A DNA stretch of 9,714 nucleotides from contig JACPCT010000098.1 of the NCBI GenBank assembly GCA_016184445.1, forward strand, positions 1 through 9,714, written 5' to 3'. How positions within the stretch are numbered: position 1 is the first letter of the stretch; each line of letters begins with the position of its first letter. The translations under genes and the position numbers were made by a program. The stretch comes from Candidatus Tectimicrobiota bacterium (GTDB taxonomy: Bacteria; UBA8248). The notes under the pieces were generated by a model. The model was not told the DNA's origin, made no database searches, and saw nothing but the letters and a program-made list of their open reading frames with translations. Positions 1-5,821 of the stretch are shown in pieces.

Positions 1-661
1 TGACGAAGGGGACGATGAGGCTGACCATCCCGGCGCTGTCGGTGTCCGGGGCGTACTCGGGGTTGAGGATGGGGACGGCCTCGCGGCGGAGGATCTCGAA
101 GCCCGCCCCGCGCAGCCTGGAGGAGAGGGTGCGCGGCAGGTGGGGGTCGGCCAGGTGCTCGTCCCAAGCCTCCAGGACGCGGCGGGCCCTCGCGCCGTCC
201 TCCGCGCGCCAGACGAGGGAGCCCCAGTCGGTGTCCAGGATGGCGGCCCGCCCCCCCGGCCGCAGCACCCGGAAGAGCTCGGCGAGGGCGGCCCCGATCT
301 CCCTCACGTACTCATAGACCTGGATCGCGGCCGCCGCGTCGAACTCCCCCTCCCCGAAGGGGAGCCCAAGGGCGTCCCCCTCCCGGAGGGAAGCCTGCGG
401 GAGGCCGTCCAGCCGCGGGCGGGCCAGCTCCAGCATGGCCGGGCTCAGGTCGATCCCCTCTACCGCGCCCGAGGGCCCGACCGCCCCGGCCATCTCGCGC
501 GCGAGGAAGCCCGGCCCCGCCCCCACGTCCAGCACCCGCTCGCCCGGCCGCAGCGCCAGCGCCCCGAGGATGAGGGCGCGCTGGCCGGCCACGTCCGGGG
601 TGGTGTAGACCGCCTCGACGCGGCGGGCGGCCTTCTCATCGAAGCGGGGGGGATGGGCCAT
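1..661 (-). CDS. Class I SAM-dependent methyltransferase (3' end outside the window)
   Basis: The reading frame opens at an ATG at 661 and runs off the window edge after about 220 codons, so the C-terminus is missing. The start is well supported by AAGGAGG at 666-672, four bases upstream. The protein has the class I Rossmann signature: motif I VLDVGAGPGF (residues 43-52), the acidic end of strand beta2 in GIDLS (D71), a GDA motif (D96) and the later VLRPGG loop. By family these bind S-adenosylmethionine. The nearest general group is the UbiE/COQ5-like small-molecule methyltransferases. The acceptor cannot be told: no arsenite-type Cys cluster or ubiquinone-specific feature is visible. It is probably cytosolic, as there is no signal peptide. 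It is transcribed away from the MFS pair. A -10-like TATTCT lies at 699-704 on this strand, but I see no convincing -35. Confidence 0.88.
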   Translation of the reverse strand, partial: MAHPPRFDEKAARRVEAVYTTPDVAGQRALILGALALRPGERVLDVGAGPGFLAREMAGAVGPSGAVEGIDLSPAMLELARPRLDGLPQASLREGDALGLPFGEGEFDAAAAIQVYEYVREIGAALAELFRVLRPGGRAAILDTDWGSLVWRAEDGARARRVLEAWDEHLADPHLPRTLSSRLRGAGFEILRREAVPILNPEYAPDTDSAGMVSLIVPFV

Positions 662-708
662 CGGCCCTCCTTCGAAATCAGACACTCCAGTCTTGAAGAG
701 AATAGCAG

Positions 709-761
709 GTAGAGGCGGGTTTGGCTTCGGCGATCTCGGCCGGACCGAAACCCGCCCCATG
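709..761. repeat. Imperfect palindrome with 9-bp perfect arms
   Basis: GGCGGGTTT (714-722) and AAACCCGCC (748-756) are perfect inverted arms around a 25-nt centre that can pair further (CGG 728-730 with CCG 740-742). The outer flanks, GTAGA on the left and CCATG on the right, are degenerate. No T-tract follows on either strand, and the flanking genes diverge, so it is not a terminator. It resembles the GTAGGGGCGGGTTT-type intergenic palindromes seen in many GC-rich environmental genomes (recollection, not a search). It sits just upstream of the methyltransferase -10-like site and could instead be an operator. Confidence 0.5.
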
Positions 762-780
762 AATATCATTGCCGGTCTTC

Positions 781-808
781 GCAGGGGCCTGCGGCGTGCG
801 CCCCTACA
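781..808. repeat. Short inverted repeat ending in GCCCCTACA
   Basis: AGGGGC (783-788) and GCCCCT (800-805) form inverted arms around an 11-nt centre. The right flank GCCCCTACA looks like the end of a REP-like palindrome. It may be a degenerate second copy or half of the same repeat family as the palindrome at 709-761. No coding potential or T-tract is seen around it. Confidence 0.35.
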
Positions 809-878
809 GAAAAATATGGCGGGGCACGGGTAATCTTTTCCACCTTGCCAGGGAAAAGGAATCGGACCCCGCCGGCCG

Positions 879-907
879 TTGACGCGGGGGAGGCCGCCAA
901 GCAGAAT
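879..907 (+). promoter_or_regulatory. Predicted sigma70-type promoter for the MFS pair
   Basis: The -35 box TTGACG (879-884, 5 of 6 consensus bases) and the -10 box CAGAAT (902-907, 4 of 6) are separated by exactly 17 nt. Transcription would start near 914, giving a leader of about 37 nt to the ATG at 951. This argues against the upstream in-frame TTG at 879 and ATG at 906 as translation starts, since both lie inside the promoter. Confidence 0.45.
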
Positions 908-950
908 GCCGCGTTCCATCTCCACCGGAAGCGGGGTGCGGGCAGACGGA

Positions 951-2156
951 ATGGACGCCACCAAGAAGTTCAACCTCCTCGCGCTCTCCGCCAGCCACGG
1001 CTTCAACTCCTTCTACATGTTCCTGCTGATCCCCGTCCTCCCCCTCATCGTGAAGGAGTACAGCCTCAGCTACGTCCAGGCGGGCCTCCTCGTCTCGGCC
1101 TACTCGCTCTCGAACAGCCTCTTCCAGTTCCCCTTCTCCTTCCTGGCCGACTACACGGGCCGCTGGCGCACGGCGCTGGCGCTCTCCCACCTCGTCCAGA
1201 CCGCGCCCGTCTTCTTCTACGCCTACGCCGAGGACTACCGCCTCCTCCTCCTCCTGGGCTTCATCAGCGGCGTGGGGAGCGCGGCCTACCACCCCCCGGC
1301 CGTCGCCCTCATCACGCGCGAGCTGCCGGCCCGGCGGGGCTTCACCATGGGCATCTTCAACGGGGGCGGGGACGTGGGGCACATCGTCACCCCCGGCCTG
1401 GTCGGCTGGCTGACCGCCTACCTGACGAGCTGGAAGGCCGCCGCCCAGGCGCTCGTCCTCCCCGGGCTCGTGTGGGCGGCCCTCATCTGGCTCCGCTTCC
1501 AGGATCAGGGCTCCCAGGGGCAGACCATGCGGCAGGCGGCCCGCTCCACCTTCGGGGCGCTGTTCCGCAACCGCCGGCTCATGCTGCTGGTGACCCTCTC
1601 CACCTTCCGCATCACCGGCTTCCGGGGGCTGATGACCTTCCTCCCCCTCCTGCTGACCCAGATCTTCGGCTTCGGGGTCCAGGAGGCGGGGTGGATCCTG
1701 AGCGGCTACTTCGTGCTGGGCACGGTGGCCACCGTGCTGGTGGGCCAGTGGTCGGACCGGATCGGGGGGAAGCGGACCATCTTCATCGTGATCATGACCT
1801 TCCTGACCGCGGCCGCCCTCGCGAGCCTGTGGTGGGTCGCCTCGGTCCCCGCCCTCCTCATCGCGGTGGCGGCGGTGGCCATCCTGCTGACGCCGGTGCC
1901 GAGCCTCGTCCTGGCCGTGGGGACGGAGCTGGTGGAGGAGCGCCAGCGGTCCAGCTCGGTGGGCCTCATCTATGGCATGAACGAGGGGGCGAGCACCCTC
2001 TCCCCCATCATCGGGGGATTCGTGGCGCAGGCCTTCAGCCTCCGCCTCGCGTTCCTCTTCTACGCCCTGATGTTCGCGGCGGGGGGCCTGGTGGCCATCC
2101 TCCTCCACCGCGAGGGCCTGCGCCGCCAAGCCAGCCTGGCCGGAGGAACGGCATGA
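951..2156 (+). CDS. Major facilitator superfamily (MFS) transporter
   Basis: This is a 401-residue integral membrane protein of typical 12-helix MFS size. Helix 1 begins in the SHGFNSFY segment, followed by PVLPLI. The loop between helices 2 and 3 carries a motif-A-like LADYTGR, and the second half has an equivalent VGQWSDRIGGKR. The S-H-G-F-N opening resembles the fosmidomycin-resistance (Fsr) branch, so drug or small-molecule efflux is possible, but the substrate is unknown. ATG 951 was chosen because it places helix 1 near the N-terminus and lies just downstream of a predicted promoter. GTG at 936 is an in-frame alternative, and neither start has a strong Shine-Dalgarno. Its stop codon overlaps the start of a second MFS gene (ATGA), so the two are translationally coupled. 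Confidence 0.88.
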   Translation: MDATKKFNLLALSASHGFNSFYMFLLIPVLPLIVKEYSLSYVQAGLLVSAYSLSNSLFQFPFSFLADYTGRWRTALALSHLVQTAPVFFYAYAEDYRLLLLLGFISGVGSAAYHPPAVALITRELPARRGFTMGIFNGGGDVGHIVTPGLVGWLTAYLTSWKAAAQALVLPGLVWAALIWLRFQDQGSQGQTMRQAARSTFGALFRNRRLMLLVTLSTFRITGFRGLMTFLPLLLTQIFGFGVQEAGWILSGYFVLGTVATVLVGQWSDRIGGKRTIFIVIMTFLTAAALASLWWVASVPALLIAVAAVAILLTPVPSLVLAVGTELVEERQRSSSVGLIYGMNEGASTLSPIIGGFVAQAFSLRLAFLFYALMFAAGGLVAILLHREGLRRQASLAGGTA

Positions 2157-3312
2157 CCCAAGCGAAGCCCCTGGGCGCCCCCGCCTCCGCGCCGGGGCCG
2201 GCGCCGCCCGCCTCCTTCCCCTGGGGGGCGATGGCCATCCTGTTCTTCGCCCACTTCGTGGTGGACAGCCTGGTGAGCATGCTCTCGCCCCTCCTCCCCC
2301 TCCTCCGGGAGAAGTTCCAACTCACACCGCCGTCGTGGTGGACCGCTGGCCCCGCCTCCCCTGGCTCATCGTGGGGCTGGGGGGGAGCGCCTTTGCCATG
2401 ACCGCCATCGGCTGGGCGCCGAGCTACAGCCTCGCCGCCGCGGCCCTGCTCCTGGGAGGATGCATGGCCGGGCTCTGCCACCCGGACATGGCCTCCCGGG
2501 CGAGCCACCTGAGCCAGCGGCACAAGGGGCTGGCGGTGAGCGCCTTCGTGACGGGCGGACGGCTCGGCTTCGCCCTGGGGCCCCTGGTGGCCATCGGGGT
2601 GGCCAAGGCGTTCGGGATGGAGTGGCTGTGGCTCTACGCCCTGGTGGCCCTCGTGGCCGCCCTGGGGGTGCGCTGGGGCCTGCCCGAGCCTCCCCCCGGT
2701 GCCCAGGCGGGCGAGGGCGGCCTCTCCCTCCTGCGGGGCCTGCGGGCTTCGCTGGGGGAGGCGGGACTGCCCCTCGTCATCCTGACCGCGCTCACCCTCT
2801 GCCGGGCCGTCGTGAACATCAACCTGATGGGCTTCCTCCCCACGCTCTACGTCGAGTGGGGCCTGGGGCTGTGGAGCGGCGGCGCGGCGAACGCGATCCT
2901 CCTCTTCTCCGGCGGCCTCGGCGTGATGCTCGGCGGCGTCCTGGCGGACCGCATCGGGATGCGGGCCATCGTCATCACGGCCCAGGTCCTCTCCTTCTTC
3001 AGCCTCGTGGCGTTCCTCGCCTCCCCTCCCGGCCTGGGCATGGCGGTCCTCACCGCGGTGGGCCTCAGCATGTACCTGATGATGGGGGTGGGCATCGCCT
3101 ACGCCCAGGAGATGATGCCGCGCAACCGCGGTTTCGCGAGCTCCATCATGCTGGGGGTGGCCTGGGGACTGGCGAGCTTCTCGGTCTACCCCATCTCGAA
3201 GGTGGCCGAGCAAGTGGGGCTCCACAACGCCTTCTGGCTCCTGCCGGGCTTCCTCGTGGTGAGCTTCTGCCTGTCGCTCTTCCTCCCCAAACAGGCCAAG
3301 CGCCAGGCGTGA
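2153..3312 (+). pseudogene. Fsr-like MFS transporter, frameshifted and lacking helix 2
   Basis: The start ATG at 2153 overlaps the previous stop and has GGAGGA at 2142-2147. The first frame reads helix 1 (AHFVVDSLVSMLSPLLPLL) to EKFQLT, then leaves the family pattern near 2327 and stops at 2399-2401. The family resumes one frame over at VDRWPRLPW (from about 2338) and continues cleanly to the TGA at 3312. The later part matches the Fsr family well, for example GGCMAGLCHPDMASRAS and AYAQEMMPRNRG. Between QLT and DRWP a normal member, including the upstream neighbour, has about 25 residues containing helix 2; here only about 5 codons remain. The simplest event is a loss of 3n+1 nt, about 61-64 nt. 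If real, the transporter is probably inactive. An assembly error is the alternative. GTG 2335 could start a short form, but it would lack helices 1 and 2. Confidence 0.75.
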
Positions 3313-3358
3313 AATCCAACCAGGTCATTTACCGGGCAAGCGTCTGGGAACGGAATTC

Positions 3359-3393
3359 GCGGGGCCGCCGCCCAAGCGGCCCCGCCGCTTGGG
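3359..3393. repeat. Two overlapping, mutually exclusive GC-rich hairpins
   Basis: Hairpin A pairs GCGGGGCCGC (3359-3368) with GCGGCCCCGC (3376-3385), a perfect 10-bp stem with a 7-nt loop. Hairpin B pairs CCCAAGCGG (3371-3379) with CCGCTTGGG (3385-3393), a perfect 9-bp stem with a 5-nt loop. They share bases 3376-3379 and 3385 and cannot form together. They lie 47 nt after the MFS stop. No T-run follows, so this is not a canonical intrinsic terminator, though the stems could slow polymerase or protect the mRNA end. Confidence 0.55.
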
Positions 3394-3396
3394 GTG

Positions 3397-3431
3397 CCCC
3401 TCGCCCTCCCCGCTCCCAGAGGGAGAGGGGG
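3397..3431. repeat. Palindromic intergenic repeat (CTCCC-AGA-GGGAG type)
   Basis: CCCC-G-CTCCC (3408-3417) pairs with GGGAG-A-GGGG (3421-3430) across an AGA loop, with one G/A mismatch, and is followed by GAAAACC. Its layout, a CCCTCGCCCT lead-in then CTCCCAGAGGGAGAGGG, resembles a palindrome often seen dispersed between genes in GC-rich proteobacterial genomes (recollection, not searched). With the two hairpins just upstream it fills most of the 265-nt gap between the MFS genes and the secreted protein. No gene is seen in that gap. Confidence 0.5.
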
Positions 3432-3512
3432 AAAACCTTGGCCTTTCCCGAGATGAACAACGGGGCGGGATTTCACGGCCAGCGGCCTCCTGCCCCGCTC
3501 GCCGCCTGCGGG

Positions 3513-3541
3513 TTGAGGGGCGGCCCGCCGGGGGCTAGAAT
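3513..3541 (+). promoter_or_regulatory. Predicted sigma70-type promoter for the secreted coiled-coil protein
   Basis: TTGAGG (3513-3518, 4 of 6) is followed after exactly 17 nt by TAGAAT (3536-3541, 5 of 6). The start of transcription would be near 3548, giving a leader of about 30 nt before the ATG at 3578. The in-frame GTG at 3548 would fall at the transcript's first base, which disfavours it as a translation start. Confidence 0.55.
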
Positions 3542-3577
3542 TTCCCCGTGAGGCCGCCCGGCCCAGGGAGGGAAAAC

Positions 3578-4063
3578 ATGCCGCTTTACATCCGTCCCGC
3601 CTGTATCCTGGCCGGGCTCCTCGCGCTGACCCCGCTTCCCGCCCTGGCCGGACCGGCCCAGGCGCCCGCCCCCCCGCCGCCGGGTCAGCAGCCCGCCGAG
3701 AAGCCCGAGGACGCCAGGAAGCGCGAGGAGGAGCGGAAGGCCCAGGAGGCCCGCGCGCAAGAGATCCGCAAGAAGGTGACCACCCTGAAGGGCCTGATCA
3801 AGGAGATCAACGCGGACCTCCAGGTCCGCACGGCGGGGAGCGAGACCTTCGAGCGCAAGCGCGTCCTGGAGAACCAGCTGCGCGACTACATCACCCTCCT
3901 GTCCCTCGCGGATCAGGCGCTCGCCGAGGCCGAGCGCCTCTCCCAAGAGGTGGAGGCGATGCGCAAGATCACGTCCGCCGGGCCGCGTGACCTGCAGCGG
4001 CTCCAGCTCGTGAACTTCCTGGAGGCGCGGCGGCGGGAGTACGTTCTCCTCGGCACGCGCTGA
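3578..4063 (+). CDS. Secreted/periplasmic coiled-coil protein of unknown function
   Basis: This 161-residue protein has a clear Sec signal peptide: MPLYIRP, a hydrophobic core (ACILAGLLALTPLP), then ALA-GPA as a likely signal peptidase I site near residue 24. A Pro/Ala/Gln-rich linker follows (about 25-43). The rest is charged and helix-forming, with KREEERKAQEARAQEI leading into heptad-like segments (about 45-135), suggesting a coiled coil. The size and layout recall small periplasmic chaperone-like or envelope proteins, but I recognise no family motif and assign no function. The start is supported by GGGAGG with ideal spacing and a promoter just upstream. It is apparently monocistronic and converges on the acetyltransferase gene with only a 7-nt gap and no obvious terminator. 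Confidence 0.82.
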   Translation: MPLYIRPACILAGLLALTPLPALAGPAQAPAPPPPGQQPAEKPEDARKREEERKAQEARAQEIRKKVTTLKGLIKEINADLQVRTAGSETFERKRVLENQLRDYITLLSLADQALAEAERLSQEVEAMRKITSAGPRDLQRLQLVNFLEARRREYVLLGTR

Positions 4064-4070
4064 GGCTCCT

Positions 4071-4862
4071 TCACCCGCCCGCCGCGGCGGCGCCCTCGAA
4101 GGCCGCCCAGGCCACATCGGCCGCCCGCCGGAAGCCCAGGCTCAGGAAGACCCGCTGGGAGGGCGTGTTGCCGTCCACGATGTAGCAGAAGACCTCCCTT
4201 CCCCGCGCGAGCTGCCGCTCCACCAGGGCCGTGACGACGCCCCGCGCGAGCCGGCGGTCGCGGAACTTCTCCAGCGTCCGCAGCATCCCGATGTCCCCGC
4301 TGGCGTGGACGAGCATGAAGGAGGCCAGCTCGCCCCCGACGCGGATGGCCGCGGTGGGCGCCCCGCGGATGCGGTCCAGGCAGTAGGGCGCCTCGTGCCC
4401 ATACTCGCTCAGGGCGGCGAGGAGCGGCGCGTCCTCCTCCCGGAGGGACTCCACCGGCGGCCCCTCCCGGAAGGGGCGGAAATCCTCCGGCCGGAGGGTG
4501 TAGAGGCCGCAAGGGGACTGGCGCACCAGCCGGCGCGAGGCGGCCACTGCCTCCCGCAGGGCCGGGGAGACCGAGGACAGCTTGAGCAGCCCCTCGTCCT
4601 CGTTCCCCTCGTTGAGCCGGGCGGAGAGGGCGTCGAGATCAGCCAGGTGCGCGAGGAGCGCCTCGGCGCCGCCGATCGGCAGGAGCCATCTGCGCGCGGC
4701 GTGGACGGCGAGGCGGGGCGAGACCGGATCGTCCATCCAGACGGCGGCGGCGCCCTCCGACTCGGCCAGGGCGCCGCGCAGGCGGAGGCTCAGCGGGTGG
4801 TGCCTCCGGAGGAAGGCCTCGAAGGAGGCTCCCGAGGGCCGCTCGACGGGATGGAGGCTCAT
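4071..4862 (-). CDS. GNAT-family N-acetyltransferase
   Basis: This 263-residue, probably cytosolic protein has a GNAT fold in its C-terminal half, roughly residues 145-255. AAIRVGGELASFMLVHA fits strands 2-4. DIGMLRTLEKFRDRRLARGVV fits the acetyl-CoA-binding motif A, with RDRRLA in the pyrophosphate-loop position instead of the usual Q/R-x-x-G-x-G/A. NTPSQRVFLSLGF is the classic motif B ending. The N-terminal half has no motif I recognise and may be a divergent second GNAT-like domain or an acceptor-specific region. The acceptor is unknown. Its ATG lies 1 nt after the stop of the glycosyltransferase gene (TGAGATG), so it probably depends on translational coupling. That link suggests, without proving, a role in modifying a glycan or lipid made with the neighbour. 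Confidence 0.85.
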   Translation of the reverse strand: MSLHPVERPSGASFEAFLRRHHPLSLRLRGALAESEGAAAVWMDDPVSPRLAVHAARRWLLPIGGAEALLAHLADLDALSARLNEGNEDEGLLKLSSVSPALREAVAASRRLVRQSPCGLYTLRPEDFRPFREGPPVESLREEDAPLLAALSEYGHEAPYCLDRIRGAPTAAIRVGGELASFMLVHASGDIGMLRTLEKFRDRRLARGVVTALVERQLARGREVFCYIVDGNTPSQRVFLSLGFRRAADVAWAAFEGAAAAGG

Positions 4863-4863
4863 C

Positions 4864-5571
4864 TCAGTCCCAGAAGCGGTAGCGGATCAGCGTCCACACC
4901 GCGACCAGGCCGTCCCGCCAGGTGATCTTCTTCCCCTCCTCGTAGGAGCGGCCGTAGTAGGAGATGGGCACCTCGTACACCCGCCACCGCTTCGCCTTGA
5001 AGATCTTGGCGGTCAGCTCGGGCTCGACGTCGAACCGCCGCGAGCGGAGGGTGATGCCCTCGATGACCTCCCGGCGGAACATCTTGTAGCCCGTCTCCAT
5101 GTCGGTCAGGGTGGTGTTGAAGAGGAGGTTGGCCAGGAAGGTCAGGCAGCGGTTGCCCATCTTGTGCCAGAACATGTGGACGCGCTGGGGCCTTCCCCCG
5201 AAGCGGCTGCCGTAGACCACATCGGCCACCCCGCGCCGGATGGGGTCCAGCAGGTCGAGCAGGTCGTCCGGGTCGTACTCGAGGTCGGCGTCCTGGACCA
5301 CGAGGACGTCCCCCCGCGCGGCGGCGAACCCCGCCGCCAGCGCCGCGCCCTTCCCCCGGTTCTCCGGCAGGTGGATGACCCGCAGCCCCCCCCGCTCCAG
5401 CCCGGCCACCACGCCGCGCGTGCCGTCCGTGCTCCCGTCGTCCACCACGACGATCTCCAGGGGGGCGGGGACCGTCCACACCCGCTCGACCACGCGGCGG
5501 ATGGTCGCCTCTTCGTTGTAGCAGGGGATGATGACGCTCAGGAGGGGAATCATCGGCGTGTCCGCGGGCAT
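4864..5571 (-). CDS. Family 2 glycosyltransferase (polyprenyl/dolichol-phosphate sugar transferase-like)
   Basis: This is a GT-A-fold inverting glycosyltransferase. Numbering from the longer start at 5586 (240 aa), it shows SVIIPCYNEE (17-26), VVVDDGSTDGT (46-56) for nucleotide binding, a DAD metal-binding motif in QDADLEYDPDD (98-108), TDMETGYKMFRR (161-172) and RFDVEPELTAKI (184-195), the acceptor-side acid region. The order and the VPISYYGRSYEEGKKI ending are typical of DPM1-like GT2 enzymes that move a sugar from a nucleotide to a polyprenyl phosphate. There are no C-terminal membrane helices. I chose the ATG at 5571 (residue 6 of the long form) because GGAGGGAG lies 8 nt upstream; the ATG at 5586 has only GGGGCGGG before it. 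It heads a two-gene operon with the GNAT gene and is transcribed divergently from the hydrolase unit. Donor and acceptor are not determined. Confidence 0.9.
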   Translation of the reverse strand: MPADTPMIPLLSVIIPCYNEEATIRRVVERVWTVPAPLEIVVVDDGSTDGTRGVVAGLERGGLRVIHLPENRGKGAALAAGFAAARGDVLVVQDADLEYDPDDLLDLLDPIRRGVADVVYGSRFGGRPQRVHMFWHKMGNRCLTFLANLLFNTTLTDMETGYKMFRREVIEGITLRSRRFDVEPELTAKIFKAKRWRVYEVPISYYGRSYEEGKKITWRDGLVAVWTLIRYRFWD

Positions 5572-5597
5572 CTCCGCTCCCTCCATTCCCGCCCCTG

Positions 5598-5616
5598 GGC
5601 CCCGCGCGGCGGGGCC
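5598..5616 (-). promoter_or_regulatory. GC hairpin in the predicted 5' leader of the glycosyltransferase mRNA
   Basis: The arms GGCCCCG (5598-5604) and CGGGGCC (5610-5616) make a perfect 7-bp all-G/C stem with a 5-nt loop. It lies between the predicted leftward promoter and the start codon, close to the predicted transcript 5' end. It could stabilise the 5' end or hold back translation from the upstream ATG at 5586. Confidence 0.35.
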
Positions 5617-5622
5617 GGGCGG

Positions 5623-5652
5623 ACCCTAGCACGCCCCCTCCGGGAGGGTCAA
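5623..5652 (-). promoter_or_regulatory. Predicted leftward promoter for the glycosyltransferase-GNAT operon
   Basis: Read on the minus strand, TTGACC (plus 5647-5652, 5 of 6) is followed after 18 nt by TAGGGT (plus 5623-5628, 3 of 6). The -10 is weak. Its -35 box is one arm of an 8-bp inverted repeat whose other arm is the -35 of the divergent hydrolase promoter. Confidence 0.4.
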
Positions 5653-5680
5653 ACCAAGCCCCTCGCGCCATATTTGACCC
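5646..5680. promoter_or_regulatory. Inverted repeat joining two divergent -35 boxes
   Basis: GGGTCAAA (5646-5653) and TTTGACCC (5673-5680) are perfect 8-bp inverted arms with a 19-nt spacer. Each arm contains TTGACC as a -35 box facing outward. A dimeric regulator bound here would act on both transcription units. The centre (5654-5672) has no further obvious symmetry. Confidence 0.45.
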
Positions 5681-5702
5681 CCCCGTTCCCTCCTCCTAAG
5701 AT
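5674..5702 (+). promoter_or_regulatory. Predicted rightward promoter for the leader ORF and hydrolase
   Basis: TTGACC (5674-5679, 5 of 6) is followed after exactly 17 nt by TAAGAT (5697-5702, 4 of 6). Transcription would start near 5709, about 37 nt before the leader ORF's ATG and about 113 nt before the hydrolase start. Confidence 0.55.
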
Positions 5703-5745
5703 GCCCGTCGGCGCTGCCCAGGGGCATGGCAAGAGGAGCCGAACC

Positions 5746-5802
5746 ATGACCCCGCTCAGCGGTTTCCGGGAGGATTCCATCCGGGAGCGGCTTTCCCCTT
5801 AG
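5746..5802 (+). CDS. Possible 18-codon leader peptide upstream of the hydrolase
   Basis: An ATG at 5746 has a strong ribosome-binding site, AAGAGGAG at 5731-5738, seven bases upstream, clearly better than that of the hydrolase itself. It encodes MTPLSGFREDSIRERLSP and stops with TAG at 5800-5802, 19 nt before the hydrolase GTG. The peptide has three Arg but no run of a single amino acid that would mark classic attenuation. It may bring ribosomes to the weak GTG start by coupling. Alternatively it could be the true N-terminus of the hydrolase, cut off by an indel; the hydrolase frame is open back to 5750 but has no ATG. Confidence 0.35.
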   Translation: MTPLSGFREDSIRERLSP

Positions 5803-5821
5803 CCACGTCTCCCCGCAGGCG

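Noticed and set aside
140..712. Plus-strand open frames across the methyltransferase
   Set aside because: They are Pro/Arg-rich antisense shadows; the minus strand carries the SAM-binding motifs and the ribosome-binding site.
879..950. Earlier starts for the first MFS gene (TTG 879, ATG 906)
   Set aside because: Both fall within the predicted promoter, and the added residues are Arg/Pro/Ser-rich and unlike an MFS N-terminus.
804..3225. Long minus-strand open frames opposite the two MFS genes (804-2129 and 2035-3225)
   Set aside because: Their products are Glu/Asp/His/Gly/Arg-rich with no domain logic, as expected for the antisense of GC-rich membrane-protein genes. The plus-strand frames show clear MFS motifs.
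3359..3431. Rho-independent terminator after the MFS genes
   Set aside because: The stems are strong, but no T-run follows on the plus strand, and there is none on the minus strand either.
4064..4070. Bidirectional terminator between the converging coiled-coil and GNAT genes
   Set aside because: Only 7 nt separate the stops, with no hairpin or T-tract.
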